NCBI GenBank assembly: GCA_947579605.1 | Contig: OX388305.1 | Location: forward strand, 19,481,542-19,545,541 | Source of the DNA: Athripsodes cinereus | Lineage: Eukaryota; Arthropoda; Insecta; Trichoptera; Leptoceridae | Length of the DNA: 64,000 nt | Reading direction: 5' to 3' | Part shown: piece after piece, positions 11,010 to 22,950 of the stretch | Position numbering within the stretch: position 1 is the first letter of the stretch | How the letters are laid out: each line of letters starts with the position of its first letter | Notes under the pieces: generated by a model | Database searches by the model: none | What the model saw: only the letters and a program-made list of their open reading frames with translations | What the model was told of the DNA's origin: nothing | Translations under genes and position numbers: made by a program

Positions 11010-11557
11010 TTATTAACAAATAATGATTAATAAACAGAACTGTTCTAACATATTCAAATAGCTATTCCTCTAGAGACTGAGAGAATAATTTATTATTTAT
11101 TTATTTTTAAAACCTTTAAATTTCATGTCTGTTAAGTGAAATAAAATAAAAATATCAAAATATACCTCATTTTTTTACACAACAAATATAGTAAAAAACA
11201 TTTACAACAAAACAAAAAAATATGCCAAAGAAAATATATAACACATGAGTTCATACATTATAAATGATTCACATATCAGCTTGAAACAACTTTTTCTTAA
11301 GAATAATGTTATCATATTCTGTTCATATTATGATGTCAATACAAAATATTATAAAAAAAAAACAATGTGTAAAATAGCAAATCTAGTGAATCAATGTAGA
11401 AATAATTATAAGTCATTGTCAAACTCTTGACTAAGTTAGTCGAAACCAGGTTACTACATATATTATTAAATACAGTAAACCTCCAATTAGTTTGTTTATT
11501 TACCTTAATCAATAGGGAGTTTTACACAATAAACTCAATCAATAAATAATTATAATC
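11010..11557. other. No gene recognised
   Basis: AT-rich spacer between the SINE and the copia LTR, with only short low-complexity frames. Confidence 0.4.
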
Positions 11558-11719
11558 TGTTATATTTTTGGGAAGAAAGATAGAGACACACATCCTGGTG
11601 CAACAACAGTTTATTAACACAACAATATTTTACATGATGAAGAAAGTTGTTCCTTTTACACAATTGCAACAATACATAATCCAAAGACAATAATATAAAT
11701 TTACATAATATTACCAACA
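11558..11719 (-). repeat. Ty1/copia 3' LTR
   Basis: Downstream of the copia frame on the minus strand, a polypurine tract TTTAAGGAGGCG (ending at 11720) is directly followed by TGTTGG. The stretch runs 162 bp to ATAACA at 11558, giving TGTT...AACA ends as in LTRs. A polyadenylation-type AATAAA lies within it. The outer boundary is inferred from the end motif only, since the second LTR is absent. Confidence 0.65.
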
Positions 11720-11811
11720 CGCCTCCTTAAATTTATATTCTTTATTCTACAATACCATATCTTAGCTTATAACAACTATTTAATTTAAATTCTAAAATAC
11801 ATAACAATAAT

Positions 11812-13071
11812 TCAAACAATGTTCATCATTTCTCTAAACTTCATAAACTTACTTTTACCTAAAGCTTTTGTAAATATATCTGCAATATTTTCATCAGTAT
11901 TTACTTTAATCACATCAATAATTCCATCAACATAACATTCATTTACAAAGTGATAATGTACCTCAATATGTTTTGAGTTCTTAGTAAAATTTCCATATTT
12001 TGCTATAGCTAAAGCTCCTAAATTATCTTCATATATATTAATTGGTTTTTCTATATTAATATCAAATATTTGCAACAAACTCTTTATAAATTTTATTTCA
12101 CTAACTGCCTCGGACAACGCTACATATTCAGCAAATGTAGAAGATTTTGTAACACTACTTTGTTTCTTAGATTTCCAATATATAACATTACCATACAATC
12201 TTATAATATAACCCGTAGTAGACTTTCTATCAATATTATCACCTGCCCAATCTGCATCTACAAAACAATCTAATATTTCAACATTTTCTTTACTCTTATA
12301 GATTAACTTTAAATTCTTAGTACAATACAAATATTTCAAAATTCTTAAGGCATATTTGAAATGAGTTTCATTATAACAATTTTGAAATCTGCTTAAGTAA
12401 TTAACACTAAAACTAATATCTCGTCTAGTTCCACAACTTATATACAATAATGAACCAATTAAATTTCTAAACTTAATATCATGAACACTACTATTGTCAC
12501 TTACTTCTAATTTTAAATTTATTTCCATAGGGGTAGTAATCCATTTTGCATTCTCTATATTATATTTCTTTGCAAGAGATTCTATATAATTAGTTTGACT
12601 TAGTAGCATTTCTTTGTTTACATTATCATAATCAATTACAATTCCAACATAATTTTTAACCTGACCTAAGTCCTTCATCTTAAATCTATTAGCTAACAAA
12701 CTCTTAACATAATCTATTTTATCTTTATTCATACAACATATTAACAAATCATCAACAAACAAAATAAGATAAATCTTGTCATCACCATCTATCTTAACAT
12801 ATAAACAATAATCATATTCACTTCTTTTAAACTCTAAAGTATTTATAAATTCATTAAAACAATCATACCATGCTCTTGGACTTTCTCTCAATCCATACAA
12901 TGCTTTGTACAGTCTACACACTCTATCTGTACCATCTCCATATCCTTTTGGTTGTTTAACATAAACCTCTGACGTTACTTTTCCATTTAAAAAAGCTGTT
13001 TCTGCATCCATTTGTTCTACATATAAACCTTCTTTACAACAATATGATAATAATATTTTCAATGTTTGCAA
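11812..13071 (-). pseudogene. Ty1/copia Pol polyprotein, RT-RNase H part, 5'-truncated
   Basis: A 419-codon frame read on the minus strand encodes the C-terminal half of a copia polyprotein. The RT starts with QMDAETAFLNG (residues 20-30), continues through LYGLRESPRAWY (58-69) and carries the catalytic FVDD (105-108). The connection region is GSLLYIS...TRRDISFSVNYLSR (206-228). RNase H follows with DADWAGD (272-278), DRKSTTGY (281-288), EYVALSEA (315-322), YEDNLGALAI (347-356) and a C-terminal IADIFTKAL (396-404). A full Pol also has protease and integrase upstream of RT. Here a TGA at 13072-13074 ends the frame and no integrase is visible, so this is a truncated remnant. The intact catalytic aspartates and long open frame indicate fairly recent insertion. 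The first codon (13069-13071) is TTG, the first sense codon after the stop, not a true start. Confidence 0.92.
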
Positions 13072-13195
13072 TCAGAATGGTATTGTGCACAAACAATTTT
13101 GTCACGTTTGACACGTTGCTAGTTCTTCCAATAATTGGATATATTTATATCTCATAAATAAAAAAAACATTTAATTAACACATATGATTTATACA

Positions 13196-13415
13196 CACTT
13201 ACACATACACACCATCATGCCACTTCTTTGCGGGGTAGGCAGAAAGAATTGAACGCCACTTCCTTCTATTCTTGCATATATCTTTCACTTTTGTTAGTGT
13301 TATAAAATTCCTCATGCATGTTCTCCTTTTCAATGTACTCAACACATGGCCGTCCTGTAATTTTGCTTTAGATGATCTTGCCATTTGATCCTCGGCCTTC
13401 CACATCTCCGAGTTT
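13196..13415 (-). mobile_element. LINE-A 3' end remnant
   Basis: On the minus strand the segments LQDGHVLSTLKRRTCMRNF, then ICKNRRKWRSILSAYPA, match the C-terminus seen at 9553-9806. The 3' end is CCGCAAAGAAGTGG, then CATGATGGTGTGTATGTG. Only the last roughly 70 codons of the reverse transcriptase survive. Confidence 0.7.
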
Positions 13416-14267
13416 TTATTGAGTTTAATAATAAAGATTCTTCTTTCTGTAACATCTTAAGTTCCCCCAATTGCAAGCACTTACTTAAACAAATACTTCT
13501 CTATCTCCACTTCTTGGATGTTTGTCCAGTCTCAGATGTTAGATTTGTCCATCTTCTGCTAACATCACTTATTACACAGATAATATTGTAATTCATTAAT
13601 TTTGTCATTGAAATAAATAATCAGTCACATCTGTAAAAGAATATTATATATTATAAAATACATTTTAGATAACTCTCTAATACAGATTTTATGAAAATTA
13701 TTGTTCGTTTAGATAGTTCACTTATAACAATCTTGGTACATTTTATTAGATTATTAAAATATAATCCAAAAGGATTCATAATTATTTATTCCTATTAACT
13801 GGTTTTATTTTCTTGTTATATATAGATATAAATATGGATGAAATGTATGTATTAAGTGCCTTATAAATTAAGTTTGTATAAAACACTGTAATGGTATTTG
13901 GCCTTATTTTTTTTTCTTCTATGATTTAAGTTACTTATATAGGTATGTATTATGTGCTGTTGTATTTCAATTACTTAACAAATAAATAAACTATAACCTT
14001 TATTAAAATGATACAATTCTCTCAATATTCTCATAGAAGCACAAGGCAGAAACCAGATTCCTTTTCCTAGCCCTCAAATGTCCTCATCATGGAAATGAAA
14101 ATAGGTAGTTGTCGTACTATTTATGATTTCTTTAACATCAAAAACGTTCTTATCAATAGTTTATTGTTGTGCACTTTGTATTATTTCTGTAAAAAGGTTA
14201 AAACAAACATAGTTTTAGTATTTAGTTCGATACTAAATATCTAAGTATCTTTTTATAAATTACTCAC
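13416..14267. other. No gene recognised
   Basis: AT-rich DNA with no element I can assign. Confidence 0.35.
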
Positions 14268-14709
14268 TAATGTCGCATCTACAAACTTAATATTTTTAAT
14301 ATCAATAAATATCATGGTATTTCGTTGTCTAGCTTCAACATAAAAAAACACATCACTTCAGAATAATTAATTGTATAATTTCAGTTTGTGAGTACTTCAT
14401 ATTTCAAGTAATGTTTTAAAATAAAACTGACACAATATGTAACAAAAATGTTATACTTTATTGTGTTTTGAAAACATAACCTCAAATCATAATGTCGTTT
14501 TTATAATGTCGCATCAACAAACTTAATATTATCAATATCAATTAAATAATACCACGGTTTTTTCGAATAGCTAGCTCCAACATAAATAGTAAAATACTTC
14601 AGAATGTAATTGTGTAATGTCAGTTTATAATTTGAGTTGTTTATAAACAAAACTAACTCCTGTAACAAATGTTATATTTACTTGTGTTTTTAAGGCATAA
14701 CCTCAAACA
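14268..14709 (+). repeat. Diverged tandem duplication, two units of about 205-225 bp
   Basis: Unit 1 (14268-14490) and unit 2 (14504-14709) both begin TAATGTCGCATC, continue AACAAACTTAATATT or a close variant and TAGCTTCAACATAA/TAGCTCCAACATAA, and end CATAACCTCAAA. They differ by many substitutions and small indels. Confidence 0.7.
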
Positions 14710-15033
14710 TTTCTTCGTAGAAACTAACGGATCATATTACTTAGTTCATTTTATCTATTGATTTTATATGAATGTGTACATAAACATTATTATTACCTTT
14801 CATTTAGTCCAAAAATATTTGTTATAGTGTTCACTTTGCTTTATTCACTATGTACATAATATTCTGTGAAATGTACCACTCACATTTGTACATAATATAA
14901 TGTACCATATTTTATTATCATACTATGAAGTTTATTATTTTATAAAATGTAGTAGTTAAACAAATAATTCTGTACGGAACGCAGACTTTACGAAATAGAC
15001 ATGTCGCGTCTTCGGTCTTTCTTTTGTCAAAAT
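14710..15033. other. No gene recognised
   Basis: AT-rich spacer between the tandem duplication and the inverted-repeat element. Confidence 0.35.
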
Positions 15034-15820
15034 ATATCGTCAGCGTCAAGGAAAAAGTCACCAACTAACAAAACTAAAATTATGAGATACAGGCATTTTA
15101 TTAATTTTCAATAATTGAAATTTCGATAACTTGAAAACTATAACCGATAGAGTAAAACAGTATTTTTTAATGTTCTTAACATATATTTTCCTATATCAAA
15201 CAACTTAAAATCTGGATTAATTAATAGAAAAAAATCAAGAAAATCAGTTTTTTGTATTTGGTTGGTTTTTTAATACTCACTCCTTGCATAGGGTAATACA
15301 GTTGGTGATTTTTTAAATTGATTAATAATCATTATAAAACTGAATAGGAACCATAGAAACTCATTATTTTTATTATAAAGTTAAGAAAATTTTATGTTTA
15401 TATACCAAATGAATTAATAATAATACAATGTTGATACTAATACAATGTAAATACTAACAATCCAGGAAACAAAAAGAAATTCCATCAAATGGACTAATTT
15501 ATTGATAGCATGTGATTTTTGTACCGTTTATTATTTTTGTGTTTTTTACTTGCCTGAATGTGCACAAATTTTGAATAAATAAAATGGAAATACCAAAAAA
15601 AAATACAATTCACATACTTTGGTGACTTTTTCCTTATCGCAAATATTCGTATTTGATAGTTGGTGAGTTAATGTGTTTTTCATTTCTATGGTAATATGTA
15701 CTCCTATAATTTTGGGGAATTTTTCCTAAATAAAGCATGAAAAAACAAATTTGCTAGTATAAATAACTCAATTTCAACAAAAATTGTATTTGGTGAGTTT
15801 GTCCTTGACGCCGACGATAT
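15034..15820. mobile_element. Putative DNA element bounded by inverted repeats of about 31 bp
   Basis: The left end ATATCGTCAGCGTCAAGG and the reverse complement of the right end ATATCGTCGGCGTCAAGG continue into GGAAAAAGTCACCAA and GGACAAACTCACCAA, so roughly 28 of 31 bases pair. Degenerate copies of TTGGTGACTTTTTCC occur inside (near 15292, 15620 and 15658). ATAT at both tips could be a target duplication. The 787-bp interior is AT-rich and non-coding. The superfamily cannot be decided. Confidence 0.55.
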
Positions 15821-16774
15821 GGCGTCGTTTCCAATATGTCAAATTATCGAGCGACGTGATTGGCCGACGTAGAATATTTATAAAACATTCAAAAAGTGAT
15901 TGGCTGAATTTAAACAGCCGATGTTGCCGTTAACAAAAAATAATGTTTTTTCGTTTCTTGAATCTTCATGTAACACGTTCAAATTATTTAAATATTGGTT
16001 AATTCGCGTAAAACATGTTTCAAAAGTATTAAAAAAACACAAATTAAACTATTTTATGTAACATACATTTATAATGATACATTTACTCGAAATAAATTAT
16101 CGATATTTTCTTAATTAATTTTAGTATGGCAATATAATATGGTACACAATTTTGGCGGTAAAGAATATTTTCTTACCCTTTCAAACTGACGTAAAAAACG
16201 TATTTTTTATCTCATTCTCACTTTTTTTTTACACTCTTTTTTGCTGTTTTTCTCGCTCCTCAAAAAGAAAGTACGGCATTTAGTGGGTTTTTATTTTACA
16301 TATATACCTCATCTTGTAATGGTCAGGTCAATGGAACGCAAATTCCTTGAAATGGGAGAGTATAGCCCGGTCTTCGTTAGTATGGAAATTCAAAAATCAT
16401 TTTTATAAGATATAAGGATTATTTCTGTTCGTCCCGTCCGTCTCATAAAAAAGTTTCTTCTATAATTGAGTTGTAAATTTTCTATACCTGTTTTATTTTC
16501 ATCATGATTTATTACCACCTAAGTATTACACCTTTCGTCGTTAAATATTTTAATTACGTTCACTATTTTTACACACTTTAATTGCTTAAACATACCTTTA
16601 CACATGATATTTTACTACACAGTTTTTAGTCATATAATTTATTAAAAAAAACATTGCGACTAGTCGGAAAATGAGTAAGCTCATGTCCACCCATCCATAC
16701 CATCACGAAACCTCCTATTACTAAACTACCAATCTGACCAACTACATGAGATAAACATACAAGTTATCCTACTA
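15821..16774. other. No gene recognised
   Basis: The first 100 bp beyond the element contain several CG dinucleotides (GCGACGTGATTGGCCGACGT near 15850), while the rest is AT-rich. No motif allows an assignment. Confidence 0.35.
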
Positions 16775-16915
16775 CCATTACTTCACGACGTGTTCCAAGC
16801 GGGATAGGCAAAGAAAGGGATGCCACACCCCCCTATCCCTGCAAACTTCTTTCGTGTCCTCTAAATTCGATTTCTTTTACGTAGTGCGTGGTCTTTCTTC
16901 ATAATGCATTAATCT
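16775..16915 (-). mobile_element. LINE-A-related 3' end remnant
   Basis: On the minus strand EDTKEVCRDRGVWHP is followed by SRLEHVVK and a TTGCCTATCCCGC stem-like end with CGTGAAGTAATGG. This parallels VCKDRRKWHS plus the 3' end of the other LINE-A copies but is more diverged. Confidence 0.5.
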
Positions 16916-16918
16916 ATG

Positions 16919-16950
16919 CACATAAATGCATTAATCTATGCATTTATGTG
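16919..16950. repeat. Perfect 13-bp hairpin
   Basis: CACATAAATGCAT (16919-16931) pairs with ATGCATTTATGTG (16938-16950) around a 6-nt loop. The loop and arm repeat the ATGCATTAATCTATGCA text just upstream, so a local duplication may have built it. Confidence 0.7.
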
Positions 16951-19289
16951 ACATAATTTTTGGATGTCTCGCCTTCACATATTTACACTCCTTTTGTAAT
17001 TCTTCTATTTTTTTTCTTTTTTATTTGATTTTTAATCTAACTTTATTCATTTGTTCTTATTTTATACTTACATTCATTTAAATCTATATGTATATGAGGT
17101 ATTTAATATGTTTTAAATACATTAAATATATGACTTTATTTTATTAGATACGATTAAAAAATCTTATTTTGTTCACTATTTCTTGTTTTTTTCGTTCACT
17201 TGAATCTAATCATCTTGATTTATTATAATGTTTCTCATATATTTTAATTATAATATTTTATTACTTTAAATTGATCTTTAAGCTAAAGAATTGTGAGTTA
17301 TTCGGTACTGAATTTACTGTTATTTGTTAGTGATCGATTCAAATTTGATGATTTTTGTAAGTCTTCTCAGGTAAGTTAAGGATCTTCACTGGTCCACCAT
17401 TTGATTTTGCATTCTTTTATCATGTTCTATAATTGAATGTCTTTTCCTGTGTAGGTATATTGTAAAATAAAATGTCTTATCCATAATTTTTCAAAATGAA
17501 AAAACACGCATAAAAAATAAATTTACTTTCCGAATAAAAATAATAAATTGATTTTATAAGATTTAAAAATAAGTGAATCACTTCAAAAGATGTACATAGA
17601 TATACATATTACTTATTGTTAAACTATGTACAATGGAGCAAAAACATAATATAACACTATAGATACAACGCTTTTCCAATTTACATTACTTTCTGAAATA
17701 ATTACCAAACTTTAAATTGTTCAGCTAGTACGCAGCAAAAAGTTTATGGAATTTTTTAATTAACATATTTTTTAACTAACTCCGAAGGATAATTAACTAG
17801 GAAACCTAACAAAAAAGCTTTGTTTTTTAGGCAGGTACGAACATTTATGTACGGTGGTTTCATATTTACATAATTACTATGTAGCTGATATAAGCGTTGT
17901 AAGTATTATTATTCATAAGGGTAGTTTTGGCAACATAGCTACCTATCATATTGTAGTTTGTATATAATGTTGCTAGAACCAACACTGATGAACCTTTACT
18001 AGTGATCATGCAAAGAAACTTATTTAAGTACCTAGATCATGATTTAATTAATGACCATTTCTAATGATGTAAGACGAAATAGAAGGAAGAAGGTGAATGT
18101 TCAGGTTGAGAAATATCAGAGAATAGTCAGGAATTCAAGGAGTGCAGGAACTGTTTCAAATATTCAAGAACAATGAGACATTGTCATTAAAACAGAGATC
18201 GACAATATTCTCTAGACCAAAGAAGTTTTAATAAAAAAATAATAAGTATAGGTACACCTTTATTTTTAATTTCATTTTGAAATTTTAATACCTTAACATC
18301 GACAAAGCAAAAAGTATAATTATTATGTTTAATTCATCATGAAATGCTTGTAAGTTTCTTTTATTTCAACAAAAATAATATAATCATTAGAAATTCAAAA
18401 AATAATTTCAAAGTATAATTACATTCATCATATTATTTAACTAAGTTTTTGAACTTAAACCTTTGAGAAATATTTGTATAACATTAAGCTAGACAATTTA
18501 TGAGTATGTACATTACTCGAAGATTTTCATAGTGTAGTATTTACCTTGTTTTATTATGATGTGGAGTAATGTTTCTATAGACATTTTGATGTTATTGGCT
18601 CCAATTAAGGAATGGCAAAGGTAGTATTAGTCTAATAAAGACAATTGTGAGTTAAACAATAATTTCGCTTTGTATGTACTTCTTGTCAAATTAAATATGG
18701 AATAAAGGCGATCCATGTTATTGAGCAATAAAAATGTATATGGAAAATTCGTAAAAAGTATTAAAGGAATCCTCTTATTATTATTGGATAACATTAAAGT
18801 GTCGTTTACCTGCCAAAGCACCTCAAGGACACTGCACAATTCGTCAATTCTAGGATATTACATCCAGTTCATATTATAAATACAGATAAATAGATAGATT
18901 AAAATTAATGAGAATCTCTGATACATAAAGGTATACACGTCAAGAATGTCAAACAGAATACAATAATTAATAGTAGGTAATTAGTAAAATAAAAAGTTTT
19001 TAGATCCCTTCTGAATGTCTTAAGATCTACAGCTTGCCTAAGCTCAAGAGGTAATCCATCATTCCACAGTTTTCTATTCTGGGCCGACTATATCCAAATA
19101 CCACCTTCAATCTACTGCACATCATCATACCGCATTGCCTAATTTTTCTTATTGATTTTTCTTATAGATGGATAAGATTTATTGTATAACTTTGTAAAAT
19201 GCAGTAACGAGATGAAATACTTACCTATAGGTACATAAAAAGATCGTTATCATTATTATGGATCACGGATTTTTTGTTAATTGAAAAAT
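16951..19289. other. No gene recognised
   Basis: 2.3 kb of AT-rich DNA. Frames stay below 75 codons and lack motifs. Confidence 0.35.
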
Positions 19290-19343
19290 CACTCTTTTTA
19301 TAACCCCACTATTGGGAGATGCAGTGATAGTATAAAAAGAGTG
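19290..19343 (+). repeat. SINE-A 3' end remnant framed by a 13-bp inverted repeat
   Basis: CACTCTTTTTATA (19290-19302) and TATAAAAAGAGTG (19331-19343) are exact reverse complements. Between them CCCCACTATTGGGAGATGCA, then GTGATAGTATA, resembles the SINE-A 3' end (CCCCACTTGTGGGATATGCC, then GTGATGGTATA). Confidence 0.5.
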
Positions 19344-19559
19344 GGTTTCAGCCCATATGGGTTAAGATTTATCCACACCGAGCCATACGAAAAGTAAATT
19401 AAAGTTCTTAAGTAAGTATTTATGAAACATCATACTCCTAACAGAAAACAGAATATAACTGATAGGTACCTACATAAATATTTTTTTTATATGCATTGTA
19501 AAAAATATATTTCTATAGATTAGATTAGACAGGGTTCGAAAAGATCACATCAAAATAGA

Positions 19560-20065
19560 GTCACAAGACAGATGGTGTCATTTAGTTGCATCATTCCATT
19601 CAGGTCTACAGTGTTCGGACAGCGACAGTTTATGTGCATGGCACCTAGACTGTTTAACATCATGCCTCTAAAGATTAGAGAAATCACTGTTTTTGTTGAA
19701 TTTAAAAGAGCATGTTATGGGTGGGTGTCTGATCTTCCAATGGAGATATTACAAGATATCTTGGGATTTGTTCCGTGATTTGTTTTGTGTTTTATGTGGG
19801 GTGATATACGTGTGTTAGTATGTGGTGTGGGATTTGTGACGTGTGTGGTTGAGGGATATGTTGTTTTTTTCCTTGTTTTGTATGGAGAAATGGTTTGTTT
19901 GTGTGTTGTTTCATGTATGGACGGTTTACAGCAGTGTTTTCTTGTTATGAATGTGATTGTGTAAATATAGGAGATGAATGCTTTTTGTAATTATGTATAT
20001 GTTTCTATATGATTGATATGTTTGTGAGATGTTTGCCCTATTGGGCAGCATCAATAAAAGTATGT
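19560..20065 (+). mobile_element. Second LINE family: C-terminal remnant and 3' UTR
   Basis: The frame 19572-19778 includes TVFGQRQFMCMAPRLFNIMP, then a FKRAC segment and DLPMEIL. This is the pattern found at the C-terminus of CR1/Jockey-like reverse transcriptases (aPrlwN.lP followed by FK..l). It is followed by a G/T-rich untranslated stretch and ends near GCCCTATTGGGCAGCATC and AATAAAAGTATG. Upstream RT sequence is absent. The clade is an inference. Confidence 0.5.
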
Positions 20066-21299
20066 ATAAGATTTGTAATTTATTAGTGAAATAAAATAAA
20101 ATATAAAAATAAATAAAAGATTTTATACCAACCTAAATAGTTGTACGTTTCACGAAAACTGTTTCGCAATTTGTGGCTGGCATTCCAAGGAATGAAAAAT
20201 TACTTAATCTCACATTGTCCTCCGTGAAATTACCAGAGATATGTTATCCAAGAATTTGTATGAGAGTACTAACAACTTGTATATATACGTACCATAAAGA
20301 AATAAAGGGTAACCGAATCTTGTAGTAGAAAATTAATGGCGGCAGATACGACCAGATCTACCATTTTATGTATGTAAGTTTCTCGTTTTGCTTACGTTCA
20401 ATAGCGAATTCAAACTATTTTTTATGGCTTGGTGTATCGGGATAGAATACAACATATGTTTTTTTTAATGTTTTTAAGCGTCATGTTTACTGATGATACT
20501 AGAAAACTTGACTTTTCAGTCTTTTTTTGACATATGGAATTTCTCACGAATTGGATCCAAGTTTGCGTAGAGGGTGCACATTTCTCTGTTACTTGTTGTG
20601 TTTATGTGTGTACCTACCTATAATAAGTAAAAAAAAACATTATGACAATAATAACATCTTGTCGTGTTTATGTGCTTATCTACATAATACAAGATTGTAA
20701 AAGAAAATTTGAAATAAATTAACAACATTATACGAAGGTACCTACCTTCATAAACATTACATCGTTTAAAGTATCGTGGAATTAAAATTTCTTCACAGTC
20801 AACTCACTCAAAATCAATTGATATCAATGAAAAAGGTTTTATTATACTCTATGTTTTCAAGGAGAGTGTTGAAAAGAAAAGGAAAAATAATAAATCATTG
20901 TTTCATCATAATGATTAATTGATATGAGCAGAAGGCGTGGTACAAACACAATGATTGAATATTAAGACGGAGCAAACCTATCTCACTAATGTTTTATCTT
21001 GTAAAAACTTAAAAATATGCATTATTTCCCATACTAATATTAATCTTTGTTTGTGGCAACTTTCATATATAGGCACTGAAATTTATATAACTGGATGGCC
21101 ATTCTTAAATATTTCAGAGCAATTTAAGTATGTTTAAAAATTTTGTACAGCAAAATGATTACGGTAAGAGAATAGTTGATTATAAAAAATGCTTTTCGGT
21201 AAAAAAGAAGGTTTGCTTCCACTCAATGCTTATACAGTAACATGGCAAAAATTCTGACACACAATTTAATTTTCGTGTAAATACGCAATGCCTGGTTGG
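20066..21299. other. No gene recognised
   Basis: AT-rich DNA. A 12-codon frame from ATGGCGGC at 20338 runs into GTAAGT, but the start context is weak and nothing else supports an exon. Confidence 0.35.
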
Positions 21300-21480
21300 A
21301 GAAAGATGAAAGTGAAACAAATGCTGTTGAGATACGATTGCTGAGAGGAATGCTTGGTAAAACGTTATGTGAGAGGGTTAAAACTTATAAGAATGTGTGG
21401 ATGCGAGAGGAATATTGTGGATAGAATGCATGTAAAAAATATGGTTTGAGCACGTGGAGCTAATGGGATGACGAAGAATC
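21300..21480 (+). mobile_element. LINE-A-related remnant, upstream portion
   Basis: The plus-strand frame gives AVEIRLLRGMLGK, then a CERVKTYKNVW segment and REEYCG, equivalent to VEIKLLRRMCGK...ECGM of the 9553-9979 copy. The following FGHVE part is frameshifted (TTTGAGCACGTGGAG). Confidence 0.6.
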
Positions 21481-21664
21481 TAAACCTAAACTCAACCCCT
21501 AATGCCAGCACATGGTGCTGTCTAGGGTTAAAATTAAAAATTAACCGCTAATTTTACATAATGTATTGTTATTGTCATTGATAAACCTTATATCATATTT
21601 TGTTTAATTAAATTAGTATTATTAGATATTATAAGAAAGTTTAACTTTTTGTATCTAATAGAAA
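21481..21664. other. Unassigned insert between two LINE-A segments
   Basis: About 180 bp of AT-rich sequence separates two consecutive parts of what reads as one LINE remnant, so it may be an insertion. No target duplication was found by eye. Confidence 0.3.
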
Positions 21665-21815
21665 GATTGAGAAAGCGCGGACGTACGAGAACGATGTGGC
21701 TTGACTACGTGAATTAAGTTTTCAAAGACGCCAGCGTGTTGAGTAAAAGAAAGCGCGTACATATGACAAACTGCATGAAAGTGGAGGAAATAAAGAAGTG
21801 TTTAAGGATATATCA
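21665..21815 (+). mobile_element. LINE-A-related remnant, downstream portion
   Basis: RKRGRTRTMWLDYV, then VLSKRKRVHMTNCMKVEEIK on the plus strand aligns with RRGRLKIKW...VLSTLNRRACIRNCMTVTEAK of the LINE-A copies. One stop (TAA after YVN) and the missing 3' stem region show decay. Confidence 0.6.
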
Positions 21816-22770
21816 ATATAGAATTTCGTTCTCTTTGCCTTACCTTGGAATATGGTGTGGGGGAAAATGTAGATAAATGGATCGATAAAAAGTCAATATG
21901 TAGATTTGAAACAATATTCGTCATCCAAAACTCCAGAGCACAAATGTGTCATTTTATTCTGAAAACGAACTTTTGAGTGGAAAAGAATTGTCTAGGTCGC
22001 CAGAATATTTTAAACTATTGAATATTAAATTGAACTCTTTTTCGTTAAAATAATAAATAATTTCTTACTAAATGAAAAAGAGTATAAAAAAAATAATAAA
22101 AATACAAACAAATACACTCACTTTTAAACGATTAAAATTTTCCATTACTTAAATACTATTTTAAAGTAACTTTTGATGTTAGCGTTCCAACTAATTTTAA
22201 TGCGATTTCTCATCATAGTTTTTTATGCGTCGCTGTTTTAAAATGTAATTTAGATTAAACTAATAACACGAACTAATCTTTATCTCAAAAATATAAAAAT
22301 AAATTTGGTACTTAGGTAACAAAGTTTTATAAAATATATTATCTAAGCTTTAAATAACCAAAATCACTACCACTTTAAGTTATTAAATTCTAATTGAAAT
22401 CTAATATCCTTATTATCTAAGCTATTTTAAGACATTTTAATATAATATTGTCAGCTCACTTTTGTAAAAATAATAAACTATTCATTTAAAGTGTAAAACT
22501 TTTACAGCAAGAAGTTCAAAAAGTATCTTTATTTTCTATACGTCTTGCATTTATGATGGATCTTCATAAAAAAAACTCGCTATTCTTTGAAATTTTAGCT
22601 TTTTTGTAGGCTAAATATTACGTATTAATAAAATTTTACGATAAGGAAAGTAACATAATAGACCTTTTGCAATTAAAATATAAAACAATTGTAAAGTGAA
22701 ATGGTTAAATGCCTAAAGGCGGGTTTATTACAGCAATCTCTTCTAACTATATTAACTTAAGGGCTTCAGA
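21816..22770. other. No gene recognised
   Basis: AT-rich DNA without assignable elements. Confidence 0.35.
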
Positions 22771-22950
22771 TTTTTTTTTAAAGATTTAACTGGGTTTTGT
22801 TATATATAAACCCAAATTTAACCTAATACACATTTCACTCTCAGCTTAAAGCTTGTGCCGTGAAAGGAGAGTTTGCCAGCACCTGGGATCGAACCACTGA
22901 CCCCTTGTTCACGAGGCCGAGACTCTACCTCCAGGTTACCGACGAACTCA
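22771..22950 (-). mobile_element. tRNA-derived SINE (SINE-T)
   Basis: On the minus strand an A-box-like TAACCTGGAGG (22929-22939) and a B-box GGTTCGATCCC (22885-22895) are spaced as in tRNA genes. A tRNA-unrelated body follows with AAGCTTTAAGCTGAGAGTG and TTTGGGTTTATA, and the copy ends in an A-rich tail (AAATCTTTAAAAAAAAA). Copies with the same head and body lie at 25953-26130 and 31981-32152. Confidence 0.75.

Noticed and set aside
20338..20380. ATGGCGGCA... running into GTAAGT as a small first exon
   Set aside because: Poor start context, only about a dozen codons and no promoter-like patch; weaker than the candidate at 61900.
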